From Asaia astilbis JCM 15831 (GTDB lineage Bacteria > Pseudomonadota > Alphaproteobacteria > Acetobacterales > Acetobacteraceae), in assembly GCF_000613845.1 (NCBI RefSeq), contig NZ_BAJT01000002.1:1-64000 (forward strand): a stretch of 64,000 nt of DNA, written 5' to 3'. The translations under genes and the position numbers were made by a program. Below, piece by piece: positions 25,415 to 33,154 of the stretch. The notes under the pieces were generated by a model. It was not told where the DNA came from, did no database searches, and saw only the letters and a list, made by a program, of their open reading frames with translations. Each line of letters begins with the position of its first letter. Positions within the stretch are counted from its first letter, which is position 1.

Positions 25415-25846
25415 ATGACTGACAAAGAAACCATGGGGTCGCGCATCAAAAAGCTGCGCAAAGATCGCAAGCAGGCTCAGGTCGATGTGGCCGCTGCTTT
25501 GAATATAAGCAGATCACATCTGGCGGAGATCGAAGGAGGCTCTCATCCTGGCTTCGCTACCTTTGTAGAATTAGCTTCTTACTTCGCGGTCTCCCTTGAT
25601 TACCTTTACGCGGGCACGTCTTCTGATAGCGATCAGATCCGAGATCGCCTGATAAAAGATGACGAAAAGGTCTTGATTGAATTCTGGCGCAGCTGGACGG
25701 GCAAAAAAAAACGACCCTTCTTGACCTTCTTGTTCGAGATCGGGGCCGCGATGCTGCCTGAATACCTTGCAAGCCTGACTTGTGTACCCATCAGAAGAGC
25801 TTCTCCGTCTCGATTTCTTATTTTAGAACATAGAGTGAACAAATAG
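25415..25846 (+). CDS. Phage CI-like repressor (XRE family)
   Basis: A 143-aa protein from the ATG at 25415. The N-terminal XRE helix-turn-helix is SRIKKLRKDRKQAQVDVAAA, then LNISRSHLAEIEGGSHPGFA and ASYFAVSLDYLYAG. The C-terminus is short and helical, with no LexA/S24 peptidase motif, so it is not an autocleaving repressor. It would bind the ATGTCG-N7-CGACAT sites. The Mrr-like nuclease gene follows after 17 nt. Confidence 0.8.
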   Translation: MTDKETMGSRIKKLRKDRKQAQVDVAAALNISRSHLAEIEGGSHPGFATFVELASYFAVSLDYLYAGTSSDSDQIRDRLIKDDEKVLIEFWRSWTGKKKRPFLTFLFEIGAAMLPEYLASLTCVPIRRASPSRFLILEHRVNK

Positions 25847-25863
25847 AAAAAGGCAACACGTCA

Positions 25864-27246
25864 ATGAGTGAACCGTGGCTAATGGTTCCTACCCGCTCTC
25901 ACTTAAGATTTTGCAAGAAAGCATCAGGGAAAGTTCTCTTAAGTGCTTTATTTGCCGCCGTTATCGAGATGTCTCTTTCGCCAGTGAGTTTGGCGGGTGG
26001 CGGTCACTTTTATCGTTCAAATGGTGGTGAGTACGCGTGCGTTAACCCTCGAGCGACCCGTGCATTACTCAGTAAGGAAGATGAAAGAAGGAACGATCCG
26101 AACTGGGTTAGCTATGTGGTAAATGATGGCCGGTGTTTCCCGATCAATTCTGGGGAACGGTGGGAACTGGTCAGCGAAGTCGACGGGCTGCTCCTGATGC
26201 GGCTTTCACCACCAAAAGTCGGTGTCCCACCGCTTTTTTTTATGCCTTCTCAGGTCCTGCCGGACACGATACCCATTAACCGCACCGTCGCACCTGCTCA
26301 ACCCGACGTCCATCAATCGAAATCAGGTGAGCGGGACGTTGAATCCGACCAAAATGCCTCGAATATTTTACCTAAGGGCTGGGAAAAACCGAACGCTGCA
26401 TTAATGCAGCCTGATGTAGCCAAAAAAGTCTCATCTCTTCTCAATGAACAGTCAGTAGCACCAGTACAGTCTAATCAGACTGCCGTAACCACAGCGGAGA
26501 AAAAGGACAATAGTACTGGATTTCCTTGGCTTATATTGATTGTCGGTGGCATCATCGGCTGGCTTTGGCTGAAACATAAACGCAAGCGAGATGCAGAAAA
26601 TCGTAGAGTAGCCCGATTGAATTCAGCTTGGAATCTAGTGAACAGTGAAATAACTGCGCAGGCAAATCAACTGCAAATCAAGAGGTTTCAACTAGCCACA
26701 CCGGACCATTACGGTACGATCAATATGAGCAAATGGAGCAAAGAGGTTGATTATTTTTGCTCGACACGCCTGAGAACGATTCTGATGGGAGCCGGTTTGG
26801 ACGACCAGTGGCTATATATCGAGGGTGATGCTCGCGCTGCAATTGAGCACATCTCGGCGGAATCACCTCAAGGTGCTACGTTGAACCCCGGTTATGTTAG
26901 TGATCCAAGAGTATTCGATATTAGAATGGATCCTATTGATTACGAAAAGCATTGCGCGCTTTTACTCGGTCAGGCGGGATGGGATGCACGAGTGACTCAA
27001 GCTAGTGGTGACCAAGGAGCGGATGTCATCGCAACGCGTAACGGTAAAAAGATTGTTGTTCAGTGTAAGCTTTATAGTCAACCTGTCGGCAACAAGGCCG
27101 TTCAAGAAATTTATACTGCTTGTCAGCATCAGAGAGCAGATGCGGCCTTAGTAGCATCCAACGCAGGCTATACCCTGCAAGCAAGGCAGCTTGCGAGCAC
27201 CACCGGAGTCTACTTAATGCACCATCAGGAATTAGGTTCATTTTAA
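25864..27246 (+). CDS. Membrane-anchored Mrr-type restriction endonuclease, lysogeny-linked
   Basis: A 460-aa protein in three parts. Residues about 23-46 are hydrophobic and end at a signal-like SLAGGG. Residues about 46-215 form an extracytoplasmic-looking domain with single Cys at YACVN and GRCFP, then a Pro/Gln linker. A membrane segment (FPWLILIVGGIIGWLWL, about 219-236) with KHKRKR on the inner side follows. Residues about 355-460 are an Mrr-catalytic domain: YEKHCALLLGQAGWDARVTQ, D387 in GADVIA, and Q400-C-K402. It is probably transcribed with cI, so it is present in the lysogen. A superinfection-exclusion or DNA-entry defence role is inferred. Confidence 0.8.
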   Translation: MSEPWLMVPTRSHLRFCKKASGKVLLSALFAAVIEMSLSPVSLAGGGHFYRSNGGEYACVNPRATRALLSKEDERRNDPNWVSYVVNDGRCFPINSGERWELVSEVDGLLLMRLSPPKVGVPPLFFMPSQVLPDTIPINRTVAPAQPDVHQSKSGERDVESDQNASNILPKGWEKPNAALMQPDVAKKVSSLLNEQSVAPVQSNQTAVTTAEKKDNSTGFPWLILIVGGIIGWLWLKHKRKRDAENRRVARLNSAWNLVNSEITAQANQLQIKRFQLATPDHYGTINMSKWSKEVDYFCSTRLRTILMGAGLDDQWLYIEGDARAAIEHISAESPQGATLNPGYVSDPRVFDIRMDPIDYEKHCALLLGQAGWDARVTQASGDQGADVIATRNGKKIVVQCKLYSQPVGNKAVQEIYTACQHQRADAALVASNAGYTLQARQLASTTGVYLMHHQELGSF

Positions 27247-27300
27247 ATGTCGGTATAGACGACATTTAAGGCTTGCAGAATATGTCGGTATAGACGACAT
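27243..27300. promoter_or_regulatory. Two repressor operators before the integrase operon
   Basis: TTAAATGTCG-GTATAGA-CGACATTTAA (27243-27269, 10-bp arms) and ATGTCG-GTATAGA-CGACAT (27282-27300) have centres 35 bp apart. They match the sites at 25331 and 25365. They lie between the Mrr-like stop and the first gene of the rightward operon, so the CI-like repressor probably silences the operon that ends in the integrase. Confidence 0.75.
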
Positions 27301-27336
27301 TACTTCCATCGCTCACCCTCGATGGAGTGCAAGCCG

Positions 27337-27642
27337 ATGTCGGCACCGCCGGTTCAGACCGTCTTCCTTCCCGAAAAATCCGCCTTACCGCCTCTTGCGG
27401 GGCGCGATGCCATCAAGGCCATGCGGGCCATGGCGGCCTATATGGACGCCATGGCAGAGCAGGCAGGCTTTGCCATGCGTCCCGCCGCCGAACGCCTGTG
27501 GCAAAAGGCAGCCGCTGACAAGCATCATGAGGCGGATGAACTCGAGCGCCTCACCAAGGCCCGCAGCATCATCCCGCCAGCACCGAGTACAAATCCCGTT
27601 TTAAACATCCTGGCTCGCCACAACCGTGTGGGGAGGGCGTGA
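27337..27642 (+). CDS. Small phage protein, first gene of rightward operon
   Basis: A 101-aa protein from the ATG at 27337 (GGAG 9 nt upstream). It contains GRDAIKAMRAMAAYMDAMAE and Lys/Glu helices (ADKHHEADELERLTKARSII). It is helical, soluble and unrecognised. It is the first gene behind the operators at 27243-27300. Confidence 0.6.
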   Translation: MSAPPVQTVFLPEKSALPPLAGRDAIKAMRAMAAYMDAMAEQAGFAMRPAAERLWQKAAADKHHEADELERLTKARSIIPPAPSTNPVLNILARHNRVGRA

Positions 27643-27643
27643 G

Positions 27644-27901
27644 ATGCTAGCGCAATCCTCATCAGCCTTAGTTGCTGCGCAACGCTGGAAACAGACGGCC
27701 TCCTTCGATTTTCGAGACGGGGCACACTCAGAGAATTTCAGCTCGTATGACGAGGCGGAAAAGGCAGCCCTCAATTACTGCCGAAATCGGAACGCTCTCG
27801 TCACGTTGAATTGCCTCGGTACCCACCTGGCGACCCTTTACCCGCAACACGGAAGCAGGCCCCGCATCGAAATGACCTGGACGGGGAGCGCCTACGCATG
27901 A
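27644..27901 (+). CDS. Small hypothetical phage protein
   Basis: An 85-aa protein from the ATG at 27644 with GGGAGG upstream; the start follows the previous stop by 1 nt. It has AAQRWKQTASFDFRDGAHSE, then SSYDEAEKAALNYCRNRNAL, a beta-alpha pattern. The stop overlaps the next ATG. Not recognised. Confidence 0.6.
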   Translation: MLAQSSSALVAAQRWKQTASFDFRDGAHSENFSSYDEAEKAALNYCRNRNALVTLNCLGTHLATLYPQHGSRPRIEMTWTGSAYA

Positions 27902-28425
27902 CCCCGCTTCACAGTCAGACAGATCCCCGCATCGACGCGCGCGATCGCCAGTATCAGGCAGCTCAGTCCTCGTTAAGCCTTCCGCCCCGGCAGAGATCGG
28001 AGCCCTACACCCCTCGGCTGGAAGGCACCGTGATGGCCCTCCTTCCCGTGCGGTCGGATGAGTGGATGAACCTGACCCGATCCATCCCGCCCGAAGGCGT
28101 CGAAATTTGGGTTCCTCTCACCTGGCCAAGTCGAATTCTTGAATTCGTCAGTATTCCCAAGCATTGGGCCTGCCTTTGGGATTGCGGATCAATCGAAACT
28201 TTTGCGCCTGACGATCGGCGCAAACGAGCGATTTTCATGACGCCTCATGCCGCCCTTGCCGTGCATCGCAAGCAACCGCTTGTCGATCTGTCCTTGCACG
28301 AAAAGACGCTCGTGTTCCGCTTCAAGCGACCGACAGAAACCCCCGGCACCATCAACGCCGCCCCGGCCCTTCATCAAGCCTGCGGCCTGCCACAACCTGC
28401 ACGTCACACAGGAGCCGCAGCATGA
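27898..28425 (+). CDS. Hypothetical phage protein
   Basis: A 175-aa protein whose ATG overlaps the upstream stop. A polar N-terminal third is followed by a folded-looking part (GVEIWVPLTWPSRILEFVSI, then HWACLWDCGSIETF) and a Pro/Ala-rich end. Not recognised. It belongs to the rightward operon between operators and integrase. Confidence 0.55.
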   Translation: MTPLHSQTDPRIDARDRQYQAAQSSLSLPPRQRSEPYTPRLEGTVMALLPVRSDEWMNLTRSIPPEGVEIWVPLTWPSRILEFVSIPKHWACLWDCGSIETFAPDDRRKRAIFMTPHAALAVHRKQPLVDLSLHEKTLVFRFKRPTETPGTINAAPALHQACGLPQPARHTGAAA

Positions 28426-28610
28426 CGGACAGTAACTTCAGAGCCATCCTCGTGCTCACGCTTCTAGCCGCGTTTCTGATCTGGTCCCTGATCGTTACAG
28501 GACGCCATTATCTGCGTTGTCGTGAGCTCGCCGCGCAGCTTCGCATCCTCGAAACACTGAGCACACCCAGCACGCATTATCGCTCGGCTGGCGACGGTAA
28601 ACGCCCATGA
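28422..28610 (+). CDS. Small membrane protein of the rightward operon
   Basis: A 62-aa protein with one N-terminal membrane helix (ILVLTLLAAFLIWSLIV) followed by a basic helix (HYLRCRELAAQLRILETL). Its ATG overlaps the upstream stop and its stop overlaps the next ATG. The topology resembles phage spanin-like or exclusion peptides; no family is recognised. Confidence 0.55.
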   Translation: MTDSNFRAILVLTLLAAFLIWSLIVTGRHYLRCRELAAQLRILETLSTPSTHYRSAGDGKRP

Positions 28611-28759
28611 CGAAAGAAGAAGCCTGGACCGCAGGCAATTACGCCATGGCCGCGACCATGGTCTTGTGCGTCATGGTCACGCTCAACGCGACGGCTAAAG
28701 TCATGATCGAGCTTTATGCAGATTTTTCAGACCAGAAGATGGAGAGGGCGCATGGGTGA
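28607..28759 (+). CDS. 50-aa membrane microprotein
   Basis: The ATG at 28607 overlaps the preceding TGA, and the frame runs 50 codons to a TGA at 28757-28759. The sequence MTKEEAWTAGNYAMAATMVL continues into CVMVTLNATAKVMIELYA, giving one hydrophobic helix with an acidic start. Two consecutive single-pass microproteins in translational coupling suggest a functional pair. Confidence 0.5.
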   Translation: MTKEEAWTAGNYAMAATMVLCVMVTLNATAKVMIELYADFSDQKMERAHG

Positions 28760-29060
28760 GGGAATGCCGAGGCTGCTGACCGTAAAGAAAGCAGCCTCTG
28801 AGATACACGTCTGTGCTGAAACTGTGCGCCGCGCCATCAGGGCCGGAAAGCTCGCAGCTTACCGACGACCGGGCGGATACCGCGTCTCAACCACTGACCT
28901 TCAAGCTTATATGGACACATACCATTGCCCCGCATCAGAGATGATAAACCCCACCTGGAATTACGTCGCGGCAAATGGGCGATCGTCTGGTGGGAAGAGG
29001 GAAAAAGAAAACGACTTTCGACTGGCACAGAGGACGAGAAACGCGCTCGCCAAGCGTTAG
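28752..29060 (+). CDS. xis: Excisionase-like HTH protein
   Basis: From the ATG at 28752 (28764 is also possible, with GAGG upstream), residues about 5-55 form a MerR/AlpA-type winged helix: PRLLTVKKAASEIHVCAETV, then RAGKLAAYRRPGGYRVSTTD. Such proteins act as excision directionality factors or repressors. The last 45 codons run in another frame over the integrase start. A one-base correction near 28922 would end the gene at a TGA at 28942-28944. Confidence 0.7.
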   Translation: MGEGMPRLLTVKKAASEIHVCAETVRRAIRAGKLAAYRRPGGYRVSTTDLQAYMDTYHCPASEMINPTWNYVAANGRSSGGKREKENDFRLAQRTRNALAKR

Positions 29061-29947
29061 CTGACTTTGAAGGGGCGCTGGAGAAAGCGCCCCTAAAGAT
29101 GGCCGTGACTGAGTGCTTATCCCGATACGTTGAAAGCCGGAGAGGGAAGGTATCGGCGCTCAAGCGTCTCGAAGAAGCCACTGTCCCGCTTTCCGAGGCA
29201 CTGGGTCATCTCCGCATAGACCAGATCGATCAAAAGCGCTGGGATAGCTTTGCTGCGGGCCGATTCAAGAAGCGTGGTGAGGCCAACGTGCCCATTTCGG
29301 CCGGAACGCTGCGTCGTGAGTTCAACGTCTTGCGGGCTGCGCTACGGCGGGCTTGGAAAGACGGGTATCTCGTCAGACCGCCTGAAATCGAGCCGCCACG
29401 TGACAGCGCCCCGCGAGATCGGTTTCTGACAAAAGAAGAAGCAAGACGCCTTATCGAGGCGGCTCACACTCCGCACGTCCGGTTATTCATGGCTCTGGCA
29501 ATCTACACCGGAGCGCGGAAAGGATCGATTCTCGCCCTGACGTGGGATCGTGTCCATTGGACCACGAACATGATCGACTTCCAGGAGCCAGGCCGTGCCC
29601 TCACACGCAAGCGCCGTGCTACCGTGCCAATGACCAAGGCGCTACGGGAAGAGATGGAAGTGGCCTTCCAAGAACGGAACGGAGGCTATGTTGTGAACTG
29701 GCACGGGAAAGCGATCCCGAGCGGCTTACGCTGGTCGTTCAACAAAGCTTGCGAAAGGGCAGGGCTCACATGGAAGCCAACGCCGCATCATCTCAAGCAC
29801 TCACTTGCCTCATGGTTTGCGATGGATGGCGTACCGATTGATCAGACATCAGACTGGCTTGCTACCGATCCGCAGACATTACGCCGCGTCTATCGTAAGT
29901 TCGACCCAACTTATCTGAAGAATATCGCTGAGGGCTTTAAGCTGTAG
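28925..29947 (+). CDS. int: Tyrosine integrase of the prophage
   Basis: A 340-aa protein starting at TTG 28925. The N-terminal beta segment (LELRRGKWAIVWWEEGKRKR) and core-binding domain are followed by the catalytic domain: R198 in YTGARKGS, H288-x-x-K291-H292 in TPHHLKHS, and Y323 in RRVYRKF. Box II has Lys instead of the usual Arg, as in a subset of integrases. It ends 58 nt before the 3' end of tRNA-Glu, the expected place for a tRNA-targeting integrase. Confidence 0.9.
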   Translation: MPRIRDDKPHLELRRGKWAIVWWEEGKRKRLSTGTEDEKRARQALADFEGALEKAPLKMAVTECLSRYVESRRGKVSALKRLEEATVPLSEALGHLRIDQIDQKRWDSFAAGRFKKRGEANVPISAGTLRREFNVLRAALRRAWKDGYLVRPPEIEPPRDSAPRDRFLTKEEARRLIEAAHTPHVRLFMALAIYTGARKGSILALTWDRVHWTTNMIDFQEPGRALTRKRRATVPMTKALREEMEVAFQERNGGYVVNWHGKAIPSGLRWSFNKACERAGLTWKPTPHHLKHSLASWFAMDGVPIDQTSDWLATDPQTLRRVYRKFDPTYLKNIAEGFKL

Positions 29948-30030
29948 TGGTCCATATGGACCTGTATCGAGCCTGTGGATAACAAAGAAACCTCAATGTT
30001 ATCAATGGCGTCCCATAGGGGATTCGAACC
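29948..30030. other. Probable prophage attachment site (att) at the tRNA-Glu 3' end
   Basis: The integrase stop is 58 nt from the tRNA 3' end. Integrases of this type recombine within the 3' part of the tRNA, and the phage copy restores the gene. The core should be a segment of the T-arm/acceptor region that is repeated at the other prophage end, left of this window, so the duplication itself cannot be seen here. Confidence 0.6.
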
Positions 30031-30081
30031 CCTGTTGCCGCCGTGAGAGGGCGGTGTCCTAGGCCTCTAGACGAATGGGAC
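30006..30081 (-). tRNA. tRNA-Glu (CTC)
   Basis: Read on the minus strand, the acceptor stem GTCCCAT/ATGGGAC, anticodon stem CCGCC/GGCGG with loop CTCTCAC (anticodon CTC), T-arm GGGGTTCGAATCCCC, discriminator G and encoded CCA are all present. The 3' end faces the integrase, so the gene is intact and serves as the attachment site. Confidence 0.95.
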
Positions 30082-30125
30082 GAGGCAAGGTGCGTTCTAT
30101 GATATCAGAAGGCACCCCGCAAGGG

Positions 30126-30515
30126 TTATTCGGCGCTTTTCTTAATTAAATTCGCGCTCAGCTTCTCACCGGCGAGAAGATGGACGTGATAATGCGGCAC
30201 TTCCTGTCCTGAATCCGGACCCGCATTGCTGATCAGGCGATAACCGGCCTCGGCCAGGCCAAGCTGCGCTGCAACTTTGGCAATCGCCCGCGCAAACCCG
30301 GCGATCTGCGCATCGCTTGCCGAGGCCCCGAAATCGGAGGACGACACATACGACCCCTTGGGGACAATCAGGACATGCACAACTGCCTGCGGAGAGATAT
30401 CCGGAAAGGCGAGGGCGAACTCGTCTTCGTACAGAACCTGCACGGGAATTTCCCGGCGCAGGATCTTGGCGAAGACGTTCTCAGGGTCGTAGGGGAGACT
30501 CAGATCGACCGCCAT
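30126..30515 (-). CDS. hinT: HIT-family hydrolase (HinT-like)
   Basis: A 129-aa protein with the histidine-triad motif HYHVHLLAG near residue 110, preceded by the family start FAKILRREIPVQVLYEDEFA and ISPQAVVHVLIVPKG. These enzymes hydrolyse adenosine phosphoramidates or adenylated intermediates. It is the last gene of the his operon, 4 nt after hisE. Confidence 0.9.
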   Translation of the reverse strand: MAVDLSLPYDPENVFAKILRREIPVQVLYEDEFALAFPDISPQAVVHVLIVPKGSYVSSSDFGASASDAQIAGFARAIAKVAAQLGLAEAGYRLISNAGPDSGQEVPHYHVHLLAGEKLSANLIKKSAE

Positions 30516-30519
30516 GTTC

Positions 30520-31020
30520 TCAAACTCCCTCGTTACCGGGGCGGGAGGCTTTCTCAGCGACGCCGCTCATCGCTTCGCGTCGGCGCAACTCCTGCCAGAC
30601 CTGCTGAGGGGCAACGCCCGCGTCGACCCACATGACGATCAGATGATAGAGCACGTCCGCGCTTTCACTCACCAGCTCAGATTGCTTGCCCGCGACGGCC
30701 TCGATCAGACACTCAACAGCTTCTTCGCCGAATTTCTGCGCGATCTTCTTGCGTCCACGGGACAAGAGCCGCGCAGAATGGCTCACTGCAGGGTCTGTGC
30801 CGCGGCGCGCCTCGACTGTTTCGAAAAGGCGATCAAGCACCTGAGCATCAACCGGGGTCATGTCGAGAGGGGCGGGTTTCGCAATGCCTTTCTTGGCCGA
30901 GGCCTTTTTGGCAGGCGTCTTTTTTGCCGTGTCGCTCTTGGTCTCCGAGCGCTTCACACTGCCTTTTTTTCCGGCGCTGCCGTCACTCTTGCCTGTCGTT
31001 TTTTTTGCGGTGAGCGCCAT
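30520..31020 (-). CDS. hisE: Phosphoribosyl-ATP pyrophosphatase with Lys/Ala-rich tail
   Basis: The MazG-like HisE domain (residues about 60-150) contains [20 protein letters not shown] and [14 protein letters not shown], with the metal-binding Glu and Asp in place. It hydrolyses PR-ATP to PR-AMP in histidine synthesis. The ATG at 31020 has AAGGAG 9 nt upstream; 31026 is also possible. The first 50 residues are a histone-like tail ([19 protein letters not shown]) absent from most HisE proteins. It follows hisF with a 40-nt gap. Confidence 0.88.
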   Translation of the reverse strand: MALTAKKTTGKSDGSAGKKGSVKRSETKSDTAKKTPAKKASAKKGIAKPAPLDMTPVDAQVLDRLFETVEARRGTDPAVSHSARLLSRGRKKIAQKFGEEAVECLIEAVAGKQSELVSESADVLYHLIVMWVDAGVAPQQVWQELRRREAMSGVAEKASRPGNEGV

Positions 31021-31060
31021 TGTCATGTTCTCCTTGGACATTGAGAAAACGCGTCTGTGT

Positions 31061-31821
31061 TCAATTGCCAGGCCGGACCGGCAAGCCAGCGCTTTCCAGC
31101 GCTGACTTGACGCTCGCAATGCCAAAAGTCCCGAAATGGAAAACGCTTGCCGCGAGCAATCCGCTGGCGCCCGCTTTTGCGCCCTCTACGAAATGCTCCA
31201 ACGTGCCAACGCCGCCCGAGGCGACAACCGGAATGGTAATTTTTCCGCAAATGGTCTTGAGCAGATCGAGGTCGAACCCCTCACCAGTACCGTCACGATC
31301 CATGCTGGTGAGTAGGATCTCTCCCGCACCACGCTCCTGCGCCTCCTGCGCCCAGGCGACTGCATCGATACCCGTCGCTGTCTGCCCCCCTTGGTGTAGA
31401 CCTCCCAGCAGCCCTTGCCATCAGAGCGTGCATCGATCGCCACAACCACACATTGGCTGCCGAAGCGATTGGAGGACTGATTGATAAGGTCGGGGTTGAC
31501 CACTGCCGCCGAATTGACCGCGCATTTATCTGCGCCGGCAAGAAGCAGACGCCGCATGTCTTCCGGGGCTCTCACACCACCGCCCACAGTCAGAGGGAGA
31601 AATACCCGCTCGGCGGTCCGCCTGACGACATCGTAGATGGTGTCGCGGTTTTCGACGCTTGCCGTGATGTCGAGAAAGGTCAGTTCGTCCGCACCGGCGG
31701 CGTCATAGACGATCGCCTGCTCGACCGGATCACCCGCATCGCGCAGCGAGACAAAATTCACGCCCTTGACGACGCGGCCGTCCTTGACGTCGAGGCAGGG
31801 GATAACCCGCAGCTTCAGCAT
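31061..31821 (-). CDS. hisF: Imidazole glycerol phosphate synthase cyclase subunit, one frameshift
   Basis: The TIM-barrel starts [20 protein letters not shown] and continues [20 protein letters not shown]. Sense then moves at the G6 run (31382-31387) into [12 protein letters not shown], then [20 protein letters not shown] and [20 protein letters not shown], to a stop at 31061. HisF uses ammonia from HisH to close the imidazole ring. The joined length of about 253 aa is normal; an error in the homopolymer is likely. The ATG overlaps the hisA stop. Confidence 0.9.
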
Positions 31822-32587
31822 GCAGGCCCCTCGACAATGCTGAGCGCTTCTTCGAGAGACACGCGACCATCGTACAGGGCTCGTCCGACGATAACGCCCT
31901 CCAGCCCCGGAACCTCCTGTGCGATCTTGCGGAAATCACGTAGATGCTGGGCAGACCCGACGCCACCACTGGCGATGACGGGGATGGAGAGCTTGCGAGC
32001 CAGATCGGCTGTCTGCTCCAGATCGAGCCCCTCGAGCATGCCGTCGCGGCTGATCTCTGTGAAGATCACGGCTGCAACGCCTGCATCCTGCATCCGCAGG
32101 GCGAGGTCGCGCGAGTTGAGTTCGGAGACTTCTGCCCAGCCCTCAGTGGCAACCCGGCCCTGACGGGCATCGATGCCAGCAACAATGCGGCCGGGGAAAG
32201 CTTTGCAGGCTTCCCGCACGAGATCCGGGTTCTTGACGGCAACCGAGCCTAGAATGACACGATCGAGCCCGGCTTCGATCCAGCGGCTGATGCCCGCCAT
32301 GTCGCGAATGCCACCACCCAGCTGCACGGGAGGTCCGTCGCAGCGAGGATCGCCTCGACTGCTGCGCCATTAGCCGAGCGACCGGCGAAGGCACCATTGA
32401 GATCGACAACATGCAAGCGTGAGCACCCAGCCTGAGCAAAGGCCAAAGCCTGAGCCGCAGGGTTGTCGGAATAGACCGTGGCGTCATCCATCTCGCCCCG
32501 ACGCAACCGAACACAGGCGCCGTCTTTCAGGTCAATTGCCGGATAGAGGTTCAGAGTCCGGCTTTTCTGCGCGTCGATGCTCGTCAC
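31815..32587 (-). CDS. hisA: ProFAR isomerase, one frameshift
   Basis: Starting at a GTG (AAGGA upstream), the sequence reads [20 protein letters not shown] and [20 protein letters not shown], then shifts at a CCC run (32331-32333) to [20 protein letters not shown] and [18 protein letters not shown]. Restoring one C gives the canonical P-V-Q-L-G-G-G-I-R. HisA isomerises ProFAR to PRFAR. The length of about 257 aa is somewhat above typical because of an N-terminal extension before LNLYPA. Confidence 0.9.
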
Positions 32588-33154
32588 GGCGCATTCCTTT
32601 TCGTGTTGTCTTTCTGGTCTCGCATGAGCTGCGTCATGATCCAGACGCTTGGTCATGAACACGCCTTTGACCGTTCCCTGATGGCTGCGGGCGTAATAGG
32701 GGTGCACACCCCATTCCTCGAAGCCGAGCGAGCGGAACATGGCGAGTGCCGAACTCTGAGTCTCGGGGACTTCGCAATTCAGAACACGACATCCCAGCGC
32801 GCGGGCTGATGCAATGACGGCGTCTGCCAGCACAAATCCCAGACCGCGGCCGCGCATATAAGGTGCTACAAAATATCCCCGGATCTGCGCCGTCTGAGCC
32901 TGAGCCTCGTTATTGCGCGAGGGGCGGAGAAGCTGGGCACAGCCCTGGATCTGCCCCGTCTCGTCACGAACGACGAAGAGACGGGCCTCAGGCACCAGAA
33001 GGAGGCCGTGGAAAAAGCGCTCGAGCACGCTCCGCCCGGGAGGAGTCAACCATCCAAGCCCGCCACCATCAATAATGGCAGCCGTAGTGATCTCGCACAG
33101 AGCGGCCAGATCTGTCTCGCTAATGCGGGAGAGACGTTCAGCGATCAGGGTCAC
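32584..33154 (-). CDS. GNAT-family N-acetyltransferase inside the his operon
   Basis: It starts at a GTG overlapping the hisH stop (GTGA). The GNAT core reads [20 protein letters not shown], then [20 protein letters not shown] (acetyl-CoA loop) and [17 protein letters not shown]. In the observed frame there is no stop before hisA, giving an apparent GNAT-HisA fusion. A one-base shift after FMTKRL ends the gene at a TGA overlapping the hisA GTG (GTGA), the same arrangement as at hisH. The substrate is unknown. Confidence 0.75.

Noticed and set aside
25864-27246. Possibility that the Mrr-like gene is a host restriction gene outside the prophage
   Set aside because: It lies between cI and the operators of the integrase operon, well inside the prophage boundary at tRNA-Glu.
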